A DNA stretch of 64,000 nucleotides. Source: Methylorubrum thiocyanatum (GTDB taxonomy: Bacteria; Pseudomonadota; Alphaproteobacteria; Rhizobiales; Beijerinckiaceae). Made by a program: the position numbers and the translations under genes. The number at the start of each line of letters is the position of its first letter. The first letter of the stretch is position 1. The notes under the pieces were generated by a model. The model saw nothing but the letters and a program-made list of their open reading frames with translations, was not told the DNA's origin and made no database searches. Shown here piece by piece: positions 54,381 to 62,600 of this stretch. The DNA lies in the NCBI GenBank assembly GCA_014138645.1, contig JACJIB010000004.1, forward strand, positions 248,001 through 312,000, in the 5' to 3' direction.

Positions 54381-54574
54381 ACCCCTTGAGGAGTAATCCT
54401 CCGGAGGTAGGGACGCGCGAAAACGGTTCAGCTTGTTGCTGTTTTCTAGAGAGTCTCTGTCAGAAATTTTCTGACAAGGGCCAGCCTGTTGCCGAACGGC
54501 CACGCTTAGGCGCACGGCTGCTCTCGTCCCTGCTCATACGGCATCTGTTGACCGCTTTCGATCCGCCGTTCCCC

Positions 54575-54682
54575 GTCATCCCGGGGCCGCGCAGCGGAAC
54601 CCGGGATCCACCCTTGCGACGGGGTCTATGGCGTCCCGGCCGGTCGTGGATTCCGGGTTCGCTACCAGCGCCCCGGATTGAC
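54575..54682. repeat. Intergenic palindromic repeat (CCCGGGATCCA type)
   Basis: An element of about 108 bases with nested inverted arms: GTCATCCCGGGGC / GCCCCGGATTGAC outside and GGAACCCGGGATCCAC / GTGGATTCCGGGTTC inside. This resembles the abundant alphaproteobacterial repeat with the words CCGGGAACCCGGGATCCA. It lies between the phosphomannomutase stop and the second RTX promoter. No gene lies in 54383-54723. Confidence 0.7.
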
Positions 54683-54723
54683 AGAGGTGGGGGGTGAACC
54701 CGACCCATCAGCCGGACATCGCA

Positions 54724-56274
54724 TCAGATCGTCTGGTTGTAGGCGCCGACGTCCGGATGCTCGCGCAGCACCGCGTCGACGGCGGCAAACATCTCCCGCA
54801 GCCGCGCCTCCGAGACCGGGCTCTCCACCACCACCACCAGTTCCGGCTTGTTCGAGGAGGCCCGCACCAGACCCCAGGTGCCGTCGTCCGTCGTCACCCG
54901 AACGCCGTTGACCGTCACCAGATCGGTGATCGCATGGCCCCCCACCGGCTCGCCCGCCGCGTGCAGCGCCCGGAACCGCTCGGTCACCGCCGCCACCACG
55001 CCGTACTTCACCTCGTCGGCGCAGTGCGGCGACATCGTCGGCGAGCCCCAGGTCTTCGGCAGCGCCCGGTAGAGATCGGCCATCGAGCGATCCGGGTTGC
55101 GGTCGAGCATCTCGATCACCGCAATCGCGGTCAGAAGGCCGTCGTCGTAGCCCCGCCCCACCGGCGCGTTGAAGAAGAAGTGGCCCGACTTCTCGAAGCC
55201 GGCCAGCGCCGAGAGCTCGTTGACCCGGCGCTTGATGTAGGAATGCCCCGTCTTCCAGTAGTCGGTGCGCACGCCGCGGGCCTGAAGCTCGGGATCGGCG
55301 GCGTAGAGGCCGGTCGATTTCACATCGACCACGAAGGTCGCGTTCGCGTGCAGCTTCGACAGGTCGCGCGCCAGCATCACCCCGATCTTGTCGGCGAAGA
55401 TCTCCTCGCCCTCGTCGTCGACCACGCCGCAGCGGTCGCCGTCGCCGTCGAAGCCGAGCCCGACATCGGCGCCGGTCTCGCGCACCTTGTCGGCGATGGC
55501 GTGCAGCATCGCCATGTCCTCGGGGTTGGGGTTGTAGCGCGGGAACGAATGATCGGGCTCGACGTCGAGCGGGATCACCTCGACCCCGAGCCGCTCCAGC
55601 AGGGCAGGCGCGAAGGCGCCGGCGGTGCCGTTGCCGCAGGCGGCCACGACCTTGAGTTTGCGCGAGACGGGCTTGGCGCGGGCCACGAGGTCGTCGAGGT
55701 AGACCTGCGCGAAGTCCGGCACGAATTCGTAGGCGCCGCCGTCGCGGTACTGGAACGCGCCCGTGGTGACGATCTCCTTGAGGCGGCCCATCTCGTCGGG
55801 GCCGAAGGTCATCGGCCGCTCGGCGCCCATCTTCACGCCGGTCCAGCCGTTGTCGTTGTGCGAGGCGGTGACCATGGCGACGCACGGGCAGTCGAGGGCG
55901 AACTGGCCGAAATAGGCCATGGGCGAAAGCGCCAGCCCGATATCCTTCACCCGCAGGCCGGCCGCCTGCATGCCGGCGATGAGCGCGAGCTTGATCGCGG
56001 CGGAGTAGCTGCGGAAGTCGTGTCCGGTGACGATGTCGGGGCGCACGCCGCGCTCATGGATCAGGGTGCCGAGGCCGAGGCCCAGTGCCTGGACGCCCAT
56101 GAGGTTGATCTCCTGCGGGAACAGCCAGCGGGCATCGTACTCGCGAAAGCCGGTGGGCTTGACCATCGGCAACTGCTCGAAGGCGAAGGTGTTGGGCTCG
56201 AGCTTCGGCCGGGGCGTGGGAAAGGTCATGGGGGAGGCCTTGGAGAAGGTCTTGGGAAACCGGTCGGAGGACAT
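54724..56274 (-). CDS. manB: Phosphomannomutase / phosphoglucomutase
   Basis: A 516-residue alpha-D-phosphohexomutase that interconverts mannose-6-P and mannose-1-P (or the glucose pair). All four domains can be seen: FREYDARWLFPQEINLMGVQ, the phosphoserine loop VTASHNDNGWTGVKMG, the metal loop GLGFDGDGDRCGVVDDEG and the sugar-specificity loop GFEKSGHFFFNAPVGRGYDD. The C-terminal phosphate-binding domain ends WGLVRASSNKPELVVVVES. The start at 56274 (MSSDRFPKTFSK) is one of two options; ATG 56229 lacks a ribosome site. It supplies mannose-1-P to ManC. The large malectin gene lies just upstream on the same strand. Confidence 0.93.
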   Translation of the reverse strand: MSSDRFPKTFSKASPMTFPTPRPKLEPNTFAFEQLPMVKPTGFREYDARWLFPQEINLMGVQALGLGLGTLIHERGVRPDIVTGHDFRSYSAAIKLALIAGMQAAGLRVKDIGLALSPMAYFGQFALDCPCVAMVTASHNDNGWTGVKMGAERPMTFGPDEMGRLKEIVTTGAFQYRDGGAYEFVPDFAQVYLDDLVARAKPVSRKLKVVAACGNGTAGAFAPALLERLGVEVIPLDVEPDHSFPRYNPNPEDMAMLHAIADKVRETGADVGLGFDGDGDRCGVVDDEGEEIFADKIGVMLARDLSKLHANATFVVDVKSTGLYAADPELQARGVRTDYWKTGHSYIKRRVNELSALAGFEKSGHFFFNAPVGRGYDDGLLTAIAVIEMLDRNPDRSMADLYRALPKTWGSPTMSPHCADEVKYGVVAAVTERFRALHAAGEPVGGHAITDLVTVNGVRVTTDDGTWGLVRASSNKPELVVVVESPVSEARLREMFAAVDAVLREHPDVGAYNQTI

Positions 56275-56351
56275 GGCAGACCTTTCGCGCGGGCGGCGGC
56301 GAACGAGACCCCGTGCACCGCCGCAGGAGACGCCGAAAACAGGTTGAGAGT

Positions 56352-59300
56352 TTAGACCAGAAGGCCGCCCTGCGCCGCGCCGGGATCGACCTTCCACACC
56401 TCGATCGCCGCCACCGTCGGGTTCTCGGTCGCCCCCTGCCAGAAGGCGAGGTTGAGCGTCCCGTCGGTGACCGAGACCGTTCGCGTCAGGGTCGTCGCGG
56501 TGGCCCCCGCCCCGGCCGCGGCCCAGATGTCGTAGTTGGCGACCGTGGTGCCCTCGATGCCGACATTGAACTGGCGCTGGCCCGCGCCGGTCAGGCCGCC
56601 CGGATCGTCGGGCTGGTTGTAGATCTCGGCGAAGTGCAGAACGACCTTGTAGGAGCCCGCCGCCAGCGCGCTGCCGTCGGCGTTCTTGACGGCGTAGCCG
56701 AAGCGCCCGTCATCGGCATCCGTGGTCGGGGTGCTGGCCCAGCCGAAGCGCTGGTTCTGGTAGAGCGCGTCGTCGGTGGTGCCGGCGATCGGATCGACGT
56801 CGGAATAGGTCGCGTTCCCATCCTGGCCGGCGACGTAGAAGCGGTGCGGGGATGCCGCCGTGTCGGCCTCGAACACGGTCCCGTCCGCGCGGGTATAGGC
56901 GCCGCCGCCGGAATTGATCGCCATGACCAGGGTGTCGCCCCCGGGCGTCACGTCGATGGTGAAGCCGTGCGAGGCGGCGGCGTTGGTGTTGGCCGCCGGG
57001 CTCGCATCGGCGACTTCGCCGGCCTTGACGGTGGCGGTGTACGACCCGTCGGCCCAGCCGCCGTTCGGCGCCGCGACGAGGTAGGTGGCGGTGGCCGAGG
57101 TGGCGCTGGTGGCCACCTTCGACTGCAGGCTGATCGCCCCGACCGCACCCGATCCCGTCACCGCGAGATCGGCCGCAGCGATGCTGGCGAGATTGATGCC
57201 GGACGCATCGTTGTAGACCACCGTGACGCTCGCATTGGCCGTGCCGGAGGCGGGCCCATCGACGGTGAACGCGCCGATGCTCGGACCGGTCGTGTCGGTC
57301 GAGCCGGTGGCCTGCCGCACGACGATGCCGCTGAGTTTGGCGTTGTCGATGACGTTGGCGAATTGCAGGTCGAGCGTGCCGTTGGCGCCCGCGGTGATCG
57401 GGCCGGAGACGAAGCTGTAGGGCGTGTTGAAGCTGCCTGTCTGCGCCAGGATGTCGAGATCGTTGAGAACGGTCTGGCCTTCCAGCGTGACGTCGAAGAC
57501 GCGCTGGCCCGGATTGCTCCACCACAATTCGCCGAAGCGCAGCTCGACGGTGTAGGCCTGGCTCGTGCTGGCCACGGGAATCGCGTAGCTGAAATTGCCG
57601 TAGCGCTCGGTCTGGAACACGGTGCCAGTGAAGGCCGATTGCAGGCCGTTGCCGCCGCTGCCGTCGATGAAGGTGGCGCCGCCGGTGAAGTACTGGTCGG
57701 CCGAGAAGCTGATCCCGTCCTGGATCAGCGCCCCGCCGCCGGCATTGATCGCCGCGACGATCCCGCCCGCGTTGCTGGTCTGGACCGAGAAGAGCTGGGA
57801 CGAGGCGAGGTTGGTGTTGGCCGCCGGGCTCGCATCCGCCACTTCGCCCGCCTTGACGGTGGCGGTGTACTGGCCGTTGGTCCAGCCTCCCGTGGGGGCG
57901 GCGACGATGTAGGTGGCGGTGGCCGAGGTGGCGCTGGTGCTCGTCTTCGATTGCAGCGTGATCGCGCCGATGGCGCCCGGCCCGCTCACCGCGATGTCGG
58001 CGGCGGTGATGCTGGCGAGGTTGATGCCCGACGCATCGTTGTAGACCACCGTCACGCTGGCGCTCGCATCCCCTGCCACGGGCGCCTGGATCGTGAACGG
58101 CCCCACCGTCGGCTTGGTGGCGTCGGTGCTCCCGCCCCCGTTGGCCTGCCGCACGACGATGCCGCTGAGCTTGGCGTTGTCGATGCCGTTGAGGAACTGG
58201 AGGTCGAGCGTGCCGTTGGCACCCGCGGTGATCGGGCCGGAGACGTAGGTGTAGGGCGTGTTGAAGCTGCCCGTCTGCGCCAGGATGTCGAGGTCGTTGA
58301 GGATCGTCTGGCCCTCCAGCGACACGTCGAAGACGCGCTGGCCCGGATTGCTCCACCACAGTTCGCCGAAGCGCAGCTCCACCGTGTAGGCCTGGCTCGT
58401 GCTGGCCACCGGAATGGCATAGCTGAAATTGCCGTAGCGCTCGGTCTGGTAGACGGTGTTGGCGAAGGCCGGCTGCAGGCCGTTGCCGCCGGAGCCGTCG
58501 ATGAAGGTGGCGCCGCCGGTGAAGTACTGGTCGGCCGAGAAGCTGATCCCGTCCTGCGACAGCGCCCCGCCGCCGGCATTGATCGCCGCCACGACCGGGT
58601 TCGTCGCGCCCGATTTCGCCGTCGTCGTGATGGTGATCCCGTCGAAATCCGCCGTGAACGGCGCGCCGTCGTTGGAGGTGGCCATGAGGCCGACCGCCAT
58701 GCCGCTCGCCTTGCCGCCGACGGTGTAGTCGCCCTGGATCGCCTTCAGCAGCGCACTGCCGCTCGGCACGCTCATGGCGGTGCCGGCGGTGAACGCGGAG
58801 TTCGCATCGGTGGCCGACGAGACCGCGCCGGTGCCGAAGCGCCAGAGCGGGGTCACCGTGTTGGTCTCGAGATTGACGGCGAGGCGCAGCTGTACCCAGC
58901 TCGCATTGGCCGCGCTGAGAAGCGCGTTGTTGGTGACCGCGGCGGTCTGCGCGACGCCGAGATTCTCCATCGAGGTCTCGAAGATCGCGCTGGTGTACTT
59001 GCCCGCTGCGCTCTCGCCGCGCCCGCCCAGCACCAGCTTGATGAAGTTGTCCTGGTCGCCTGTGCCGATCTGAAGGCCGGCCGAGGGGAAGCCGCCGTCG
59101 CTGGTGGCGTTCGGGATCCAGTTCGCCATCGTCATGGTGACGTTGGCGGTCGCCACGGTGTCGTCGAAGGTGACGCCGGCCTGGAGCGCGTCCTTGAGGG
59201 TGTTGTTGCCTTCCGTGAAGTCCCCCTCTTGGACGTTCTTCAACTGGATGACGCCGCCCGCGCCGCCCGCGATGATGTTGGACGAGGTGTAGAGGCCGCC

Positions 59301-61076
59301 GTCGAGGAACGGGTCGAGCCCGTTGATCATCGCGCCGGTGAGCCCGCTGCCGCCGAAGGTGCCGGGGATCGAGCCGGATTCGAAGTTGAACACGATCGTC
59401 TCGCCGCCCGAGATCACGTCGGTGCCGGCGGTGCCGTTGTCGGGATCGAGGGCGAAGGGGTCGAGGGTGTTGTTGATGCCGTCGCCGTCGAGGTCGAGGT
59501 TCTGCGGGTTGGTCGGCCCCGGCGTCAGCACCTTGATGTTGCCGTCGGCCAGCGTCGTGACCCAGACGGTGCCGGCAAACGGCTTGCCGTCGCCGACCGC
59601 GTCGATGCCGAGCGGCGCGCCGCCGCCCATCGGCACGACCTGCTTGCCCGCCGCCACGATCTGCCCGGCGGCGCCGACGGTGGTGTCGACCCCGCCCGAG
59701 GCGTTGCGCGGGATGATGTGGAGATAGCCCGCGAGATCCGTGACGAGGATCGCGCCCTTGATGCTCGTGGTGCCGCCGCCCGCCGTGCTCCACGTGGTCG
59801 AGGCGGTGTACTCGGCCAAGCCGTTGAGCGAGCCCTGGCCGGTATCGAGCGCCCCGTCGTTGATGCCGCCCTCGAAGAACACGCTCTCGCGCGGATCGGC
59901 GGTGCCGGCGGGGATCACCGCGTTGAAGTCGGCGGGCAGGCCGCTGCTTCCCTGGGGCAGGAAGGTCGCGCCGGTGACGCCCGCCCCTGGCGTCAGCAGC
60001 CAGCCCGCCTGTCCGCCGACCGCCCGCACGAGGTTGGGGTGGCCGCCGTAATAGCCCTGCCCCGTGATCTCGTGGAGCTGGTCGTAGTTGAGCCGCTTGG
60101 TGCCGCCATCGAGATCGGGCGTGTTGAGCGGGATCTGGTTCTGGTTGGTCACGACGTTGCCGCTGGCGTCGGAGGGGCGCCCGCCCCAGCCGTTGTTGGC
60201 GCCGTTGTCGTAGGTGAACATCTTGCCGTCGGAGGTCAGCAGCACGTCGTAGGCGTTGCGGTAGCCCGGCGAGTAGACCTGCACCGGACTGCCGGCGGTG
60301 ATCTTGGCCATGTTGAAGCCATCGCGCCCGCCGAACGGGCCGCTGACGTCGGAGCCGTCCGGATTCTCGTTGCCGGGGGTGCCGTTGTTGGGACGATAGG
60401 GATCGTCGAGGGTCGGCAGGTCGTAGAGGTAGGGGTTGAGCCCGTTCGGATCCTTGATCGACATGGCGTCGAGCGCCGTGAGGTCGACCTTCAGGATCGC
60501 GGCCGAGTAGGCGAACTCGGGCAGACCGGCGAAATTGTTGGAGGGGGCCCCGGCATTGGTGTTGCCGCCGACCGCCATGTAGAGCGTCTTGCCGTCGGGC
60601 GAGATCGCGAGGCCGTTGGCGGAGTGGTTCTCCTCCGAGCGGGGCAGGCCGCGCACGAGATCGACCTTCTTCCACGACTGGCTGGCGGAATCGAAGGTGA
60701 GACGCGAGAGGATCGAGGAGTTGGTGTCGAGATTCGTATCCTCCCCGCCATTGCCGGCCCCGATGCGCGGATCGCTCGACGTGACGTAGAGGACGGGGTT
60801 GGCGGCGGTGCCGGTGACGAGGATGCCGGTGACCTGCCGCTCCTTCAGGCTCGCATTCAGCGTGCCATCGTCGTTGTGGTTGGGCAGGTTCAGGATGAGG
60901 TCGATCGATTCCGTGTTGGTGACGACGTAGCCGTTGCCGTTCTGGGCGACCGTCAGGGCCTTGATGCTGCCGAAGCGCTCGGCGACGTAGAGGCGCCCGT
61001 CCGGCCCCCATTGCAGGGCCGAGGCCAGCCCCGAGTAACCGGCCAAGGTCGATTGAGAAAACGTCACGTCGGCCAT
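56352..61076 (-). CDS. Giant glucose dehydrogenase-like / malectin multidomain protein
   Basis: A 1574-residue protein. Residues about 1-525 form a soluble PQQ-glucose dehydrogenase/sorbosone dehydrogenase-like propeller (LQWGPDGRLYVAERFGSIKA, NGLAISPDGKTLYMAVGGNT, GFNMAKITAGSPVQVYSPGY, GYYGGHPNLVRA). A concanavalin-like region (about 550-825) starts after ETIVFNFESGS. Then come malectin-like module 1 with Ig-like strand set 1, a near-copy of both, and a third, divergent malectin module (about 1385-1560). Malectin domains bind carbohydrate. There is no N-terminal Sec signal, so secretion, if any, is non-classical or type I, yet RTX repeats are absent. The start is ATG 61076. Its stop lies 77 bases before manB. 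A sugar-binding oxidoreductase or adhesin of the polysaccharide layer is a reasonable guess. Confidence 0.8.
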   Translation of the reverse strand: MADVTFSQSTLAGYSGLASALQWGPDGRLYVAERFGSIKALTVAQNGNGYVVTNTESIDLILNLPNHNDDGTLNASLKERQVTGILVTGTAANPVLYVTSSDPRIGAGNGGEDTNLDTNSSILSRLTFDSASQSWKKVDLVRGLPRSEENHSANGLAISPDGKTLYMAVGGNTNAGAPSNNFAGLPEFAYSAAILKVDLTALDAMSIKDPNGLNPYLYDLPTLDDPYRPNNGTPGNENPDGSDVSGPFGGRDGFNMAKITAGSPVQVYSPGYRNAYDVLLTSDGKMFTYDNGANNGWGGRPSDASGNVVTNQNQIPLNTPDLDGGTKRLNYDQLHEITGQGYYGGHPNLVRAVGGQAGWLLTPGAGVTGATFLPQGSSGLPADFNAVIPAGTADPRESVFFEGGINDGALDTGQGSLNGLAEYTASTTWSTAGGGTTSIKGAILVTDLAGYLHIIPRNASGGVDTTVGAAGQIVAAGKQVVPMGGGAPLGIDAVGDGKPFAGTVWVTTLADGNIKVLTPGPTNPQNLDLDGDGINNTLDPFALDPDNGTAGTDVISGGETIVFNFESGSIPGTFGGSGLTGAMINGLDPFLDGGLYTSSNIIAGGAGGVIQLKNVQEGDFTEGNNTLKDALQAGVTFDDTVATANVTMTMANWIPNATSDGGFPSAGLQIGTGDQDNFIKLVLGGRGESAAGKYTSAIFETSMENLGVAQTAAVTNNALLSAANASWVQLRLAVNLETNTVTPLWRFGTGAVSSATDANSAFTAGTAMSVPSGSALLKAIQGDYTVGGKASGMAVGLMATSNDGAPFTADFDGITITTTAKSGATNPVVAAINAGGGALSQDGISFSADQYFTGGATFIDGSGGNGLQPAFANTVYQTERYGNFSYAIPVASTSQAYTVELRFGELWWSNPGQRVFDVSLEGQTILNDLDILAQTGSFNTPYTYVSGPITAGANGTLDLQFLNGIDNAKLSGIVVRQANGGGSTDATKPTVGPFTIQAPVAGDASASVTVVYNDASGINLASITAADIAVSGPGAIGAITLQSKTSTSATSATATYIVAAPTGGWTNGQYTATVKAGEVADASPAANTNLASSQLFSVQTSNAGGIVAAINAGGGALIQDGISFSADQYFTGGATFIDGSGGNGLQSAFTGTVFQTERYGNFSYAIPVASTSQAYTVELRFGELWWSNPGQRVFDVTLEGQTVLNDLDILAQTGSFNTPYSFVSGPITAGANGTLDLQFANVIDNAKLSGIVVRQATGSTDTTGPSIGAFTVDGPASGTANASVTVVYNDASGINLASIAAADLAVTGSGAVGAISLQSKVATSATSATATYLVAAPNGGWADGSYTATVKAGEVADASPAANTNAAASHGFTIDVTPGGDTLVMAINSGGGAYTRADGTVFEADTAASPHRFYVAGQDGNATYSDVDPIAGTTDDALYQNQRFGWASTPTTDADDGRFGYAVKNADGSALAAGSYKVVLHFAEIYNQPDDPGGLTGAGQRQFNVGIEGTTVANYDIWAAAGAGATATTLTRTVSVTDGTLNLAFWQGATENPTVAAIEVWKVDPGAAQGGLLV
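56925..58596 (-). repeat. Internal tandem duplication in the malectin gene
   Basis: Two units of about 830 bases (58596 to about 57760, and 57760 to about 56925), each coding one malectin module plus one Ig-like module, are nearly identical. For example ISFSADQYFTGGATFIDGSG and ERYGNFSYAIPVASTSQAYT occur unchanged in both. Offsets between matching words are 828-834 bases, a whole number of codons. The duplication is recent. Confidence 0.85.
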
Positions 61077-61288
61077 GATCTTAGACCCCCCGCACAAGCT
61101 CGGGGCCGACCGTATCCGTGCCCGATCCGGGCTTCATGCGCGCAGCGGTATCGCCCGGCGCTCTTCCGGGCTACGGCGCTCTCCACCGAAGTGGATGCCG
61201 CTTCGGCGCAAAGGTGAGGATTGGAACGAGAGGCGAGAACCGCCCCCCCCGATCGGGAGCGGATCCGGGGTAGAGCCCGCCCGGGCGC

Positions 61289-61489
61289 TCAGATGTAGTG
61301 GCGGTAGACGATGGAGCGGGCCGCCTCGTCGGCATCGCCCTCGAGATCCGCCGTCCGTTCAGCCGACAGGCCGATCATCGAGACGAGGGCGAGCGACATC
61401 ACCTTCGGCGAGAGGCGGGCGATGCGGCGCGCCGCGGATGCGAGGCCGCCCGCGAACCGGTTCAGGATCGTCATGCTCGGGATCGTCAT
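61289..61489 (-). CDS. Small hypothetical protein, 66 aa
   Basis: A 66-residue protein with an amphipathic basic start (MTIPSMTILNRFAGGLASAA) and one hydrophobic stretch (VMSLALVSMIGLSA, about 31-44). An acidic tail (RTADLEGDADEAARSIVYRH) follows. AAGGGAGAC precedes the ATG; the open frame to 61759 has no site and is Arg-rich, so it is not used. No family was recognised. Confidence 0.5.
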   Translation of the reverse strand: MTIPSMTILNRFAGGLASAARRIARLSPKVMSLALVSMIGLSAERTADLEGDADEAARSIVYRHYI

Positions 61490-61682
61490 GCGCACGGTCT
61501 CCCTTCGTCGACAGTCGCACCACGATACCGGATCGATGAATCCGGATTGTGTCGGAACGCGGCGGAGCCGGGCAAGGGGTCGAGCAAGGGGACGAGCAAG
61601 GGACCGGGACATGTCGGCCCGGTGCCGTACGAAGAATACCGCGCGGCGGCGGCCGCGCGGCACGGTGCGGAAGCGGTGTCGA

Positions 61683-61781
61683 TCAGGAGGTGTGGCGCGG
61701 GCGGCCGAACGCCCAGGTGCCGAGCGCAAGCGCCCCCACGGGCACGAACAGCAGGGCAATCACGGGCAGAATGCTTGTCAT
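61683..61781 (-). CDS. Very small membrane protein, 32 aa
   Basis: A 32-residue ORF: MTSILPVIALLFVPVGALAL followed by GTWAFGRPRHTS. It is a single membrane helix with a short basic tail. GGGAGG lies about 11 bases upstream of the ATG. Size and pattern are like small membrane proteins that attach to larger complexes, but no partner is evident nearby. Confidence 0.4.
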   Translation of the reverse strand: MTSILPVIALLFVPVGALALGTWAFGRPRHTS

Positions 61782-61991
61782 TGGCGTCGGCCTCCCTCGC
61801 CGCATGGCTTCGGTCCGGATCGTTCGCGATCCCGAATCCGTCGCGTCCGCCTATCATGAAATATGGTTCAGGATATAGGGGCGATGCGATCACTATTCCG
61901 CAAGGTGACGACCGCAGCGTCCTGATCCGGCACAGAATGCGGTGGCATTGCCCTCGCACCGACGGAGCGATTTCATTCAGGTGACGCTCCG

Positions 61992-62270
61992 ATGTTTCCC
62001 AAACTCGTCGGCTCCCTCGCACTCCTCGCGGCCGGATCCATCCTTCTCCACAGCTGGGAGATGCCGCGCTGGGTCATCGGCACGGTGTGCGCGCTCGGCA
62101 TGGTCGCAACCGCGCTGCTCGTCGTGCCCGTTCTGGAACAGACGGTCGCTCCGGCCGCGGAGTTGCCGATCCGCGAGCAGCCGACGGGTCCCGCTCCGGT
62201 CTTCGAGGGGGTCTGGGATCCGCTCGCCCCTCGGCAGGTTCTGGGCGAATCGGATCGAACGGGTCTGTAG
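61992..62270 (+). CDS. Small hypothetical membrane protein, 92 aa
   Basis: A 92-residue protein with two hydrophobic helices (LVGSLALLAAGSILLHSW and WVIGTVCALGMVATALLVVP) and a hydrophilic tail (PTGPAPVFEGVWDPLAPRQV). AGGTGACG lies before the ATG. No family was recognised. It faces the same way as the receptor gene 330 bases downstream. Confidence 0.5.
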   Translation: MFPKLVGSLALLAAGSILLHSWEMPRWVIGTVCALGMVATALLVVPVLEQTVAPAAELPIREQPTGPAPVFEGVWDPLAPRQVLGESDRTGL

Positions 62271-62600
62271 CGCCTCGTCTTGAGCGGGAGGTCCCGCGTG
62301 CGAAATCCCGGGAACGCCCTCACGGCCGCGTCCCGGCGGCCGGCGGGGTGCGGCATCGCCCCGAAGCGCGGATGCGCCGCGCCGACGATCTGCCGATGCC
62401 TTCCGGCAACAGCCAAACAAATATACAGACCAAGTAAAATCATTGTATGCAATCCAAGGTAGCATACTGAAGTACTTGTATTTATAACAGTTATAAAACA
62501 TAGATCTTGCATACATCATTCCGCCTTTGCCATACGCGACGCATAGTTCGTTGTGTCTTCTTAGGTTTTCATAACCTAAGTTAAAAGCGTACCGGAAAAG
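62271..62600. other. AT-rich regulatory gap before the siderophore receptor
   Basis: Base composition drops to AT-rich between about 62400 and 62590, unlike the surrounding coding DNA. The region includes near-repeats such as TATAACAGTTATAAAA and TGCATACATCATT, suitable for an iron-responsive promoter. I cannot assign a Fur, RirA or Irr site with confidence. Confidence 0.45.
62560..62580 (+). promoter_or_regulatory. Palindrome 20 bases before the receptor start
   Basis: CTTAGGTT-TTCAT-AACCTAAG is a perfect 8-base inverted repeat ending 20 bases before the ATG. It may be an operator for iron control or an mRNA hairpin beside the ribosome site. Confidence 0.5.

Noticed and set aside
56313..61217. 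A 1634-residue plus-strand open frame opposite the malectin gene
   Set aside because: It is composed of Arg/Gly/Val/Asp-rich low-complexity sequence and repeats in step with the duplication on the other strand. The minus-strand frame has clear domains.
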